Positions 26,552 to 35,106 of a stretch of 64,000 bases of DNA are shown here, one piece after another. The position numbers were made by a program, and so were the translations under genes. The notes below the pieces were generated by a model. It was given only the letters and a program-made list of their open reading frames with translations. It did no database searches and was not told the origin of the DNA. Source of the stretch: an uncultured Eubacteriales bacterium (lineage in GTDB: Bacteria > Bacillota > Clostridia > Christensenellales > Aristaeellaceae). Within the stretch, counting starts at the first letter, position 1; every line of letters begins with the position of its first letter. The stretch is taken from NCBI GenBank assembly GCA_900316415.1, contig ONCV01000012.1:44310-108309 (forward strand), in the 5' to 3' direction.

Positions 26552-28225
26552 TTGAGACGTATTCTATGCGGAATCCTGGCGATCTGTCTTCTGCTGGCCG
26601 CATCCGCCCTGGCCGATCCGGCGGCGGAGAAGGAGCTGGAAAAGGAAATTGGGGCCTTTGAGATTACCGCGGAGCAGAGGGAGCTGGCCAGAGCCAACGA
26701 AGCCGGTTATCCCGTGCTGGACGCGGGACGGGGAAATCCGAACTGGATCAACAGCCAGGCCAGGTATGCCTTCACCCGGTTCATGAATTTTGCTATCGGG
26801 GAATGCGAGCGGGTGATGCAGGAGGACAGCATGGCGGGCCAGGCCCGGAAGGACGGCATCGGCGAACGCTTTGACGCGGCCATGAATCCGGAAGACCCCA
26901 CGGATGCCTTCCTGATCGCCGCGGTGGAATACTGCGTGAATTCCCTGGGGCTGGAGAAGGACGGCCTGATCAAGGAGCTGGTGGACGCGGTCATCGGGGA
27001 CTATTATCCGTCGCCCAGCCGCTGCCTGCCGAACACGGAAGCCATCCTGAACGCCTTTCTGCAGGCGACGCTGTATCATAGCACGGAGCTGGCGGGGAGC
27101 ACCGGGGTTTTCCCGACCGAGGGCGGCAGCGCCGCGATGGTCTATATTTTTGAATCGCTGAGCCATAACCGTCTGCTGAAGCCGGGGGACCGGATCGCGA
27201 TCGCCACCCCCATCTTTACGCCGTACATGCAGATCCCCTCCGTGAAGGATTATGGGCTGGTGTCCATCGATGTATCCAGCACCGAGGAAAGTCACTGGGA
27301 GATCGACGAAGCAGAGCTGGCCAAGCTGGAGGATCCCTCCGTGAAGGCGTTCTTCCTGGTCAATCCGTCCAATCCCGCCTCCCACGCCCTGTCGGAAATG
27401 ACGCTGGCGCGGCTGAAGCGGGTGGTGGAAAAGAACCCGGATCTGATCATCCTGACCGACGACGTTTACGGAACCTTCGCGGAGGAATTCCAGTCGGTCT
27501 ACGCGGTGCTGCCCCATAACACCATCCTGGTTTACTCCTTCTCCAAGCTGTACGGGGTCACCGGATGGCGGATCGGCCTGATCGCCATGAATGAGGAGAA
27601 CGTCTGCGACCGGCTGCTCCGCGAGCTGCCGGAGGAGGACAGGGCCTACCTGCGGGCTGAATATTCCATCGTGACGACCGCCCCGGAGGAGCTGCCGTTC
27701 CTGGATCGGGTGGTGGCGGACAGCCGCTCCATCGGCCTGTATCACACCAGCGGGCTTTCCACCCCCAGTCAGGTGTTCATGGATCTGCTGGCCCTGAGCC
27801 ATCTGATTTACGCGGGCCGGGGAGAGGAGGATCCCTATATCCGGCTGGCCAATGAAACCGTGCATCAGCGGTATGCCGCGCTGATGAAGGCGCTGGGCCT
27901 GGAGCCGGACGAGAGCGCCACTAACGCGCAGTATTACACGCTGGTGGATGTTTACGACCTTGCCGAAGCCGAATACGGAGCCGAATTTGTGGATTGGCTG
28001 AAGGCGGAGAAGACGGAAATCGAATTCCTGAACGATCTGGCAGGCCGGAAGGGTGTTGTGCTGATGTACGGACCCGGATTCAGCGCCCCGGACGGAACGG
28101 TGCGCGTATCCCTGGCCAACCTGAACACGGAGGACTATGAGGAGATCGCGCGCAGGCTGTTTGAGCTGCTGGACGAATACGCGGAGGAGGCCGGGCTGGA
28201 AGCGGTTCAGGAGAACGCGGCGTGA
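26552..28225 (+). CDS. aspD: Aspartate aminotransferase / aspartate 4-decarboxylase-like PLP enzyme with a signal peptide
   Basis: A 557-residue PLP enzyme of the AspD type, which converts aspartate to alanine plus CO2 and also transaminates. Family marks: GRGNPNWINSQARYAF near residue 52, ATPIFTPYMQIP, VNPSNPASHALS, the PLP lysine Lys332 in YSFSKLYGVTGWRIG, and VRVSLANLN near the end. What is odd is the N terminus: TTG 26552, with GGGAGG nine bases upstream, starts MRRILCGILAICLLLAASAL and cleaves near ALA-DP, a textbook signal peptide. A PLP enzyme outside the cell would be unusual. An upstream ATG at 26480 would add 24 residues with a poor ribosome site and bury the signal. Codons are host-like, so this is right of the island. 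Confidence 0.8.
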   Translation: MRRILCGILAICLLLAASALADPAAEKELEKEIGAFEITAEQRELARANEAGYPVLDAGRGNPNWINSQARYAFTRFMNFAIGECERVMQEDSMAGQARKDGIGERFDAAMNPEDPTDAFLIAAVEYCVNSLGLEKDGLIKELVDAVIGDYYPSPSRCLPNTEAILNAFLQATLYHSTELAGSTGVFPTEGGSAAMVYIFESLSHNRLLKPGDRIAIATPIFTPYMQIPSVKDYGLVSIDVSSTEESHWEIDEAELAKLEDPSVKAFFLVNPSNPASHALSEMTLARLKRVVEKNPDLIILTDDVYGTFAEEFQSVYAVLPHNTILVYSFSKLYGVTGWRIGLIAMNEENVCDRLLRELPEEDRAYLRAEYSIVTTAPEELPFLDRVVADSRSIGLYHTSGLSTPSQVFMDLLALSHLIYAGRGEEDPYIRLANETVHQRYAALMKALGLEPDESATNAQYYTLVDVYDLAEAEYGAEFVDWLKAEKTEIEFLNDLAGRKGVVLMYGPGFSAPDGTVRVSLANLNTEDYEEIARRLFELLDEYAEEAGLEAVQENAA

Positions 28226-28308
28226 GCTGCGTCCTCCCAAACGGGCGGAACAGGCGGAGCAGGAGAACGCGGCCTCAGCAGCGTCTCCGGCGAAACAGGA
28301 CAGAAGAA

Positions 28309-28343
28309 AGACAGGCAGGGCGGATGGCCCTGCCTGTCTTTAT
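28309..28343. terminator. Bidirectional terminator between aspD-like gene and sufB
   Basis: A perfect 11-bp stem (GACAGGCAGGG paired with CCCTGCCTGTC) with a 7-nt loop is followed by TTTAT on the plus strand and TTTCTT on the minus strand, between two convergent genes. Confidence 0.85.
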
Positions 28344-28401
28344 AAAGCTGAATCCAAGCTTTCCCGCGGCGGCTCATTTTCCAAACCGGCGAAATATGGC
28401 T

Positions 28402-29328
28402 TTACTTCAGGAATCCGTTGATGATCTGCTCTTCCGCTTCCTGCTCGGTCAGGCCCAGCGTCATGAGCTTGATGATCTGATCGCCGGCGATCTTGCCGAT
28501 GGCGGCCTCATGCACCAGGGCCGCGTCCACGTCGTTGGCCTCCAACCCGGGCACCGCCAGAATCCGGCCCTGATCCATGATGATGGAGTCGCATTCCGTG
28601 TGGCCGCTGCACGGCGCGTTGCCCAGCAGCTTGGCATCGAACTTCTGATAGGACCTGTCCCGGGCGACGGAGCGGGAGACCACGTCCGCGCTGGCGCCTT
28701 CGCCGTTCAGGCGGACATCGTAGGTGCTCAGGGCCCGCTGATCGCCGTGGGTCATCAGCCGCTCCCGCACCACCAGCCTCGCGCCGGCGGCCAGCTCCGC
28801 GATCGTGGTCCGCTCCGTGTCATCCACGCCCTTGATCTGAACCATTTCCATCTCGACGCTGGAGCCTTCCTCCTGATACACCTCCGTCACGGGGTTCAGG
28901 ATGCGCTTGCCCTTTCCGTCGCCGGAGCCGTAATGCTTTTCCACATACCGGATATGCGCGTTCCGGCCGACGAAGAAGCGGTGAATGCCATCGTGCTGGC
29001 TGTCCTGATTGCCGCAGTTGTCAATGCCGCAGCCTGCCACGATCACGACGTCGGCATCCTCCCCGATGAAAAAATCATTGTAGACGACTTCCTTCAGACC
29101 GCTCTCGGTCATCACGACGGGGATATGCACGCTCTCATGCTTCGTGCCGGGTTTGATCCGGATCTCCAGACCGCTGACGTCTTCCTTGGAGACGATTTCG
29201 ATGTTCGCGGTCGAATTCCGGCCGACGCTCTGGCTGTTGGAGCGAATATTGTAGGCTCCTTCCGGCACCTTGTGCAGATCCGCAACCTCCCGAAGCAGCC
29301 GCAGCTGCGTTTCGTCCAGCTTCATCAT
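28402..29328 (-). CDS. sufB: SufB/SufD-family Fe-S assembly scaffold protein (minimal SUF system)
   Basis: A 308-residue scaffold subunit for iron-sulphur cluster assembly, shorter than classical SufB (about 460-490) and typical of the two-gene SufBC (SMS) system of anaerobes. It has the right-handed beta-helix pattern, an early GCGIDNCGNQDSQHDG segment, and the C-terminal signature CSGHTECDSIIMDQG with VPGLEANDVDAALVHEAAIG, holding conserved Cys, Glu and His residues. The start ATG overlaps the sufC stop as ATGA, and GGAAAGGAG precedes it. SufC and SufB form a complex in the cytoplasm. No separate sufS or sufU is adjacent. Confidence 0.85.
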   Translation of the reverse strand: MMKLDETQLRLLREVADLHKVPEGAYNIRSNSQSVGRNSTANIEIVSKEDVSGLEIRIKPGTKHESVHIPVVMTESGLKEVVYNDFFIGEDADVVIVAGCGIDNCGNQDSQHDGIHRFFVGRNAHIRYVEKHYGSGDGKGKRILNPVTEVYQEEGSSVEMEMVQIKGVDDTERTTIAELAAGARLVVRERLMTHGDQRALSTYDVRLNGEGASADVVSRSVARDRSYQKFDAKLLGNAPCSGHTECDSIIMDQGRILAVPGLEANDVDAALVHEAAIGKIAGDQIIKLMTLGLTEQEAEEQIINGFLK

Positions 29329-30077
29329 TCCGCATCCGCTCCTTTCCCCAGGGTGGCTTTCCTGCAATCCGGCACCGCGGAGGAGGTTCCGATCAGATCC
29401 GGCAGAATCTCGTCCCGCATCCCCTGGGAGGAAAGCCGGCCTTCCTTCAGCACAATCAGCTCATCCGCAATGTTCAGGATCCGCTCCTGATGGGAGATGA
29501 TCAGAATGGAGCGGTCCTGCACCTGTTCCCGCATTTCCCGGAAAACCTCGATCAGATTCTGGAAACTCCACAGGTCGATGCCCGCCTCCGGCTCGTCAAA
29601 GATCGTCAGCTTGGCGCCGCGGGCAAGCACCGTGGCGATTTCGATCCGCTTCAACTCGCCGCCGGAGAGGCTGGCGTTGATCTCCCGGTCGATATAATCC
29701 CTGGCGCAGAGCCCGACCTTCGACAGATAATCGCAGGCTCCGGCCATAGTCAGGCTTTTCCCGGCGGCCAGGCGCAGCAGGTCAAAAACCTGCAGCCCCT
29801 TGAAGCGAACCGGCTGCTGGAAGGCAAAGGAGATGCCCGCCCGTGCCCGGTCCGTGACGCTCCAGTCCGTGATATTCTGCCCGTCAAACCAGATTTCGCC
29901 CGACGCGGGCTTCTCAATTCCGGCGATCAGCCGGGCCATGGTGGATTTTCCGCCGCCGTTGGGGCCGGTGACCACCACCAGCTTTCCATCCGGAATCCGC
30001 AGGCTGATATCCCGGATGATCTCTTTTTCCTGATTGTCCTCGTTTACCTGAAAGGTAATGTTCTTCAGTTCCAGCAT
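29325..30077 (-). CDS. sufC: SufC-type Fe-S assembly ATPase
   Basis: A 250-residue soluble ABC ATPase that drives the SufB scaffold. Walker A is GPNGGGKSTM, the Q-loop FAFQQPVRFKG has the SufC-typical QxPxxxxG pattern, the signature is SLSGGELKRIEI, Walker B is LTIFDEPEAGIDL and the switch is ISHQERI. The Phe-Asp-Glu-Pro-Glu-Ala-Gly-Ile-Asp form is characteristic of SufC. ATG 30077 is chosen because it begins the domain (MLELKNITFQV) and has GGAGGAG upstream, although spacing is long. The gene precedes sufB with a four-base overlap. Confidence 0.88.
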   Translation of the reverse strand: MLELKNITFQVNEDNQEKEIIRDISLRIPDGKLVVVTGPNGGGKSTMARLIAGIEKPASGEIWFDGQNITDWSVTDRARAGISFAFQQPVRFKGLQVFDLLRLAAGKSLTMAGACDYLSKVGLCARDYIDREINASLSGGELKRIEIATVLARGAKLTIFDEPEAGIDLWSFQNLIEVFREMREQVQDRSILIISHQERILNIADELIVLKEGRLSSQGMRDEILPDLIGTSSAVPDCRKATLGKGADAE

Positions 30078-30272
30078 GTTGTTTCCGAAGCTCCTCCGTA
30101 AGTACACTCGCCGATGGGGAAGGCCGGCATCCGCCGCCTTCGCCCCGGCCGCGAATATCATACCCGCATAAACCCACCCTGTCAATAGGTTAATCCAATT
30201 GCCCATGAAAAACCGGGAAGGGAAGGCCGCCGCATGGGCAAATCGCCCAAATGAAGCATCCGGCTGGGATTC

Positions 30273-33158
30273 CTACAGATCGGAGATCTGCAGATCCGGG
30301 CATTTTTCGAGCAGTTCGCCCGGCGCGACGACGCACACCGCGCCCTGTTCCGCAAAGGTATCCAGCAGCCCCGCGGCCTTCTCCAGATCCGCCGGCGAGG
30401 TGTGGAGAATCTGCTTCCGGACGCGCTCCGCTTCCTCCCGGGTGTATCCGGACAGGATGCGCATATCCGCGATGACGCCCTTGTCCCGCGGCGGAAGCAG
30501 GGGATTCAGGTCGTTGAGGGTGGAGATAATGAATTTGTCCAGCGCTTCATCCCCCCGCAGGAATTCCCGCAGGAAGGCGGAGGCGCCGGCGTCCACGCCC
30601 AGCGTACGGGCGGGGCTCGGATCCCGGTAGGAATAGGAGAAGAGGTTGCCGAAGCGGTCCACCTGGAAGCCGCAGCCGTAGGCGCCGCCCTGTACCCGGA
30701 CCTGATTCCACAGCCAGGAGTAGGTCAGGATGTTGGCCAGCAGATACAGGCTGCCGTGCAGGGGCAGCTGATCCGGGGAAAGGTGATACCCCCGGACGGC
30801 AAAGCCCACCTGGGCGGGAACCCGATAGCCCTGGCGGTAGGGACGATCCGAGGTGAAGGAGGCGTATTCCGGCACGGGGGCTCCCTCCGGCAGGAGGGAG
30901 AGAAAGGCGGAAAGATCCGCGTCCGGCTGGTCGCCGGTCAGGCTCAGGGTCAGACGGCGGCGGCAGACGATCTCCCGCAGTTTCTCCGCCGTCTGCAGAA
31001 CGCCGGGCAGAAGCTGATCCGGATCCGTGGCGAGGGTATGCAGGTAGGAAACCGCCAGATCCCCCTCCAGGGCGTTCTTCAGGGCATAATTCGCGGAAAA
31101 ATGGGAAAGGGCGCTGCGGATGCCGATCGCATGCCCCGCGCCGACGATCCGCTGGCGGGACATCATTTCCAGCTGCAGAACGATTTCCATGATCTTCTCC
31201 CGGGAGGAGAAATCCGTGGTCTGCAGGATCTCCGCCATCAGGGCTTCCGCCTGCTCCAGATTCTCCTTCAGAACGCTGGTGAGAGCCACCAGCATGGGGG
31301 TGCAGCGGGCGGGATCCGAAGGATGGGCAAAGGACGTTAGGGAGAAGGTCAGCCGTCCGGTGACCCGCTTGATCTCCCGCTGCAGGGAGGCGGAATCGTG
31401 GGACGCGGTGGGAAGCTTTCCGAGCAGGCTGCAGATCAGGCACAGATCCTGCATCTCCCGCAGGGAACAGTCCGTCAGGGGGAAGAGTGCCCGCAGGTGA
31501 AGGATGCCGCCGGTGGGCTGGGGATGAACCAGCAGCCGCACTCCGCCGAGATCCCGCTCCTCCGTTTCCGGCCATTCCGGCGGAATGTCCGCGTCCTCCT
31601 TCTTCAGCATGGGCAGGGTGGCCAGGGCCTCCGGGCTGTCCGGGGTTTCCTGCCAGGCCTGCAGGACGGCCAGCATGGCCTCGTTGGCGGATTTTTCCTC
31701 CGCGGTCCACGCGGCCGTGATCCGGGCCAGCCGGGCTTCCTCCGCCCTGCGGCGCTCCTCGCCCAGGGTTTTGGAGGGGTGCAGGGACAGGCGGCACAGG
31801 CCGGTTCTGTCCTTCAGCAGGGATACGGCCAGTGCATCGAACTCCCCGTTCTCCAGCATCCGCCGAAGTTCGGCGATCTGTTCGTCATTTTCCAGCGCAA
31901 AGAGGGGATCCCCGTCATACAGCCAGGAGCCCATGATCCGGACCGCCCGATCGATGCCCTGGGGCTCGTCCTCCTCCTTCAGGGCGAAGGCGAAGCGGTT
32001 CAGCGTCGCCTCCACCTCGGCGGAATCCAGTCCGGTTCGCTCCAGCTGATCCGCATATTCCGCCAGGGTGTCCAGAATCTCCTGCTCCCGGCCGTCGGTG
32101 ACGTTTTCCGCGTGCAGGGTCAGGATGGACTGCAGGGTGGAATCATCCACGGAGAGGGAGAAATCCTGGCAGAGCCCTCTTTCCAGCATCAGCCGCCGGA
32201 GGGGCGCGTCGTTGTTTCCGGTGAGCACGTCTCCGAGAATGCTGGCGGCCATGTTCCGGGTTTTATCCTGCCAGGAACCGATAATCCGGGACAGATACAG
32301 GTGGCCCTTGTTCGCCGGATCCTCCTCCTGGCCCAGTTCGAAGGGAAGCTCCCGGTCGGAACCGACCGGATCCTGGAACGCGAAGCGGGGAAGATCCTCC
32401 TCCGGCTCATAGGCCGCCAGGCTGGCATCGATCAGGGCCAGCATTTCGTCCAGCGGGACGGCGCCGTCCAGATAGATCCAGGCATTGGAGGGATGATAGT
32501 GACGGCGGTATGTTTCGCAGTAGGCCGCATAGGTCAGGGTGGGGATGGCCTCCGGATCGCCGCCGGAATTGAACCCGTAGCCCGTGTCGGGGAAGAGCAG
32601 CCGGGACATTTCCCGTTCACCCGCGTCCCGCACGTCGCTCATCGCGCCTTTCATCTCATTGAAGACAACGCCTTTGTAGATATATTTTTCCGGATCGTTC
32701 CCGTCCGGCTCGATATGCCAGCCCTCCTGGCGGAAGACCCGCTCATCCTGCAGGATCCGGGGACGGAAAACCGCGTCCAGATAGACCTCCGTCAGATTCA
32801 GCAGGTCCCGGTCGTTCCGGGAGGCTACGGGATACATGGTCATATCCGGGAAGGTCATCGCGTTCAGGAAGGTGTTCATGGAGCCCTTCAGCAGTTCCAC
32901 GAAGGGCTCCCGGACCGGGAATTTCTCACTGCCGCAGAGAACGGAATGCTCCAGAATATGGAAGACCCCGGTATTGTCCGTGGGCAGCGTCCGGAAGGCG
33001 ATGGAAAAAGTCTTGTTTTCCAACCCGTTGTCCAGCCAGGCCAGACGGGCGCCGGTTTTTTCGTGGGTCATCTCCGCCAGCGTTCCGGCCAGTTCGGCGG
33101 AGGGGCGGAGGGAGGTGACCCGAAAACCGTGAAGAACCTGATTGATCTCCAGCTGCAT
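30273..33158 (-). CDS. M16C insulinase-family metallopeptidase (presequence-protease type)
   Basis: A 961-residue zinc peptidase that should degrade peptides, with two homologous halves closing on a chamber. The inverted zinc motif H-x-x-E-H is at residues 67-71 (VFHILEHSVLCGSEKFPV) and the downstream glutamate region follows (FNEMKGAMSD). Length and the GSEKFPVREPF segment match the M16C/PreP-like branch. The C-terminal half has GGAYGCGF and YRDPS motifs. No signal peptide, so intracellular. It lies 63 bp downstream of the alpha-glucuronidase gene on the same strand and may share its transcript. A large opposite-strand frame in this region is only a codon-bias shadow. Confidence 0.9.
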   Translation of the reverse strand: MQLEINQVLHGFRVTSLRPSAELAGTLAEMTHEKTGARLAWLDNGLENKTFSIAFRTLPTDNTGVFHILEHSVLCGSEKFPVREPFVELLKGSMNTFLNAMTFPDMTMYPVASRNDRDLLNLTEVYLDAVFRPRILQDERVFRQEGWHIEPDGNDPEKYIYKGVVFNEMKGAMSDVRDAGEREMSRLLFPDTGYGFNSGGDPEAIPTLTYAAYCETYRRHYHPSNAWIYLDGAVPLDEMLALIDASLAAYEPEEDLPRFAFQDPVGSDRELPFELGQEEDPANKGHLYLSRIIGSWQDKTRNMAASILGDVLTGNNDAPLRRLMLERGLCQDFSLSVDDSTLQSILTLHAENVTDGREQEILDTLAEYADQLERTGLDSAEVEATLNRFAFALKEEDEPQGIDRAVRIMGSWLYDGDPLFALENDEQIAELRRMLENGEFDALAVSLLKDRTGLCRLSLHPSKTLGEERRRAEEARLARITAAWTAEEKSANEAMLAVLQAWQETPDSPEALATLPMLKKEDADIPPEWPETEERDLGGVRLLVHPQPTGGILHLRALFPLTDCSLREMQDLCLICSLLGKLPTASHDSASLQREIKRVTGRLTFSLTSFAHPSDPARCTPMLVALTSVLKENLEQAEALMAEILQTTDFSSREKIMEIVLQLEMMSRQRIVGAGHAIGIRSALSHFSANYALKNALEGDLAVSYLHTLATDPDQLLPGVLQTAEKLREIVCRRRLTLSLTGDQPDADLSAFLSLLPEGAPVPEYASFTSDRPYRQGYRVPAQVGFAVRGYHLSPDQLPLHGSLYLLANILTYSWLWNQVRVQGGAYGCGFQVDRFGNLFSYSYRDPSPARTLGVDAGASAFLREFLRGDEALDKFIISTLNDLNPLLPPRDKGVIADMRILSGYTREEAERVRKQILHTSPADLEKAAGLLDTFAEQGAVCVVAPGELLEKCPDLQISDL

Positions 33159-33221
33159 AGTGTTCTTTCCTTTCAGATGATGGTTCAGCCGCCGGCGCGC
33201 GGCGGCCGGTCCCGGAAGCGC

Positions 33222-35036
33222 TCAGGGATAGATCGTCCGGCCCCGGGCATCGGGAAGATCGGACAGGCGATGGAAGAAGGTGTTGATCACATCCCGCCAG
33301 TTTTCCGCGTTCAGGCGCTGCTTTTCCGCCCGCTCGAGAATGACCGTGCGGTCCGGCTCCGGGAAGGGAATGGCGGCCAGGGCCTTCTCCAGTTCCGCCG
33401 CCTCCGCGGCGCCCTCAAAATGATCGTCATAGATCCGCTGAATCAGGGTGCGCCCGTCCTTCATGACGAAATCATAGGGAAGCCGGTGGAAGAAGAGCAG
33501 CAGCAGATCGGGGCAGGAGGACGCGTTCTGATACCGCGCCTGCAGCTCGGGCGGATACTGGGTCAGATACCCGGTGCCCGCGGCGGTGCGGTCAATGCCC
33601 ACCGCCGTATGGGAGGCGCGGTGATAGGTTCCCCAGAGATCGTATTCATAGCCGGAGGGATTCGGCCCGTAATGGCTGTGGGGAGTGATCATCCAGCCCA
33701 GCCCGAGGGGGGCGGTATACTTCTCGTAAATCCGGCGGGAATTCATCATCCAGCGGAGCAGCGTCTGCCGGGAGGATGCGTCCAGATCATAGGTCAGGGC
33801 GATCCACAGGGATACCGTTTCCTCCGGGGAGATCTCCGGATTCCAGGTCAGCAGGCCGAAGGCAAAGAAATTGGCCGCGGCCAGGGGGTGTCCGAAGAAG
33901 TTGTCGTCCCGGCCCAGATTGGACACGGCGGCGACGGCGGAGAGCCGGTCCGGCTCCAGATCCGCGAAGATTTCCTTCCAGAGGGGAGCCATGGTGTACA
34001 GGTCGATCTGCTGGCCGGTATATTCCTGGGCCAGCTGAACCTCCAGCGCCATGTTCGTTTTTTCCATGGACAGAAGCAGGGGGGAAACAGGCTCCCGCAC
34101 CTGGAAGTCGAAGGGCCCGTTCTTGATCTGCAGGATCACGTTTTCGTCGAACTGGCCGTCCAGGGGCTGATAGGTATCAAAGGCGGCCTTCGGCCGATCC
34201 ACGGAAGCGTCCCGCCAGTCCTGACGGCAGTTATAGACGAAGCAGCGCCAGACCAGCACGCCGCCGAAGGGCTTCAGGGCCCGGGCCAGCAGGTTCGCGC
34301 CTTCCGCGTGGGAGCGGCCGTAGGTGAAGGGCCCGGGACGGCCTTCGCTGTCCGCCTTGACCAGGAAACCGGCCAGATCCGGCACCTCCCGGTACACCCG
34401 GGCGGCGGTCTGCGCCCACCAGGTCTGCACCCTCCCGTCCAGGGGATCCGCGGTGGCAAGGCCGGCGCGCAGGGGCATGGAGAAATCCACGGAGACCATC
34501 AGGCGCACGCCGAAGGGCCGGAACAGATCCGCCAGGGCGGACAGATCCGGCAGCAGCTCGTCCAGAAGGCCCTGGGCGGGCTCGTGGACATTGACATTGT
34601 TGATGCACAGCACGTTCAGGCCCACGGAAGCCATCATCCGGCCCAGATGGCGGAGACGGGCGGGGTGGTAGACAAACTGCCCGCCCTCGAAGAAGAGGCT
34701 CCGCCCGGCATACCCCCGCTCCACGGAGCCGTCCATGTTGTCCCAGCAGTTGATCATCCGCAGCGGATACCGCGGACGGGAGGAGGCGGGGAGCGGCGCG
34801 CCGCCCTGCAGATGGCGCAGCAGGGCGTAGGCGCCGTACAGCACGCCGGTCTCGCCGCCGGTGATGGTGCTGCCGGAGAGAAGAAATGCGTCGCCCATTT
34901 CCGGCTCCACCTTCAGGGAAAACGCGCTTTCCGGAAGAAAGCGGGACAGTTCCCACCGGGCGAGGTCAATGGGCTGCCCGATTCCGGAGAAATCCTCCGG
35001 CAGGGGCGGAAACTTGGACAGCCAGTTCTGATTCAT
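33222..35036 (-). CDS. aguA: Alpha-glucuronidase, glycoside hydrolase family 67
   Basis: Removes 4-O-methyl-glucuronic acid from the end of xylo-oligosaccharides. The 604-residue protein carries the family signature RMINCWDNMDGSVERGYAG near residues 93-111, the catalytic-glutamate segment GFLVKADSEGRPGP near residue 230, and the conserved IQIKNGPFDFQVREP region. It is somewhat shorter than the common 650-720 residues. No signal peptide, so it acts on imported aldouronic acids. The product feeds UxaC (38741-40156) and the fructuronate reductase (60506-62107) in this window. ATG 35036 is preceded by an AAGGAAAAGCAG site. Confidence 0.9.
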   Translation of the reverse strand: MNQNWLSKFPPLPEDFSGIGQPIDLARWELSRFLPESAFSLKVEPEMGDAFLLSGSTITGGETGVLYGAYALLRHLQGGAPLPASSRPRYPLRMINCWDNMDGSVERGYAGRSLFFEGGQFVYHPARLRHLGRMMASVGLNVLCINNVNVHEPAQGLLDELLPDLSALADLFRPFGVRLMVSVDFSMPLRAGLATADPLDGRVQTWWAQTAARVYREVPDLAGFLVKADSEGRPGPFTYGRSHAEGANLLARALKPFGGVLVWRCFVYNCRQDWRDASVDRPKAAFDTYQPLDGQFDENVILQIKNGPFDFQVREPVSPLLLSMEKTNMALEVQLAQEYTGQQIDLYTMAPLWKEIFADLEPDRLSAVAAVSNLGRDDNFFGHPLAAANFFAFGLLTWNPEISPEETVSLWIALTYDLDASSRQTLLRWMMNSRRIYEKYTAPLGLGWMITPHSHYGPNPSGYEYDLWGTYHRASHTAVGIDRTAAGTGYLTQYPPELQARYQNASSCPDLLLLFFHRLPYDFVMKDGRTLIQRIYDDHFEGAAEAAELEKALAAIPFPEPDRTVILERAEKQRLNAENWRDVINTFFHRLSDLPDARGRTIYP

Positions 35037-35106
35037 CTGCTTTTCCTTCTTTCTTCAGAGATCCCCCGCGGGAACTCACGCAGAGTATCCCCCGGACGGA
35101 ACGGGG

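Noticed and set aside
28226..28308. Longer C terminus of the aspartate decarboxylase-like protein read through the stop
   Set aside because: A second CAGGAGAACGCGGC copy follows the stop in another frame, hinting at an old duplication, but the catalytic domain is complete without it.
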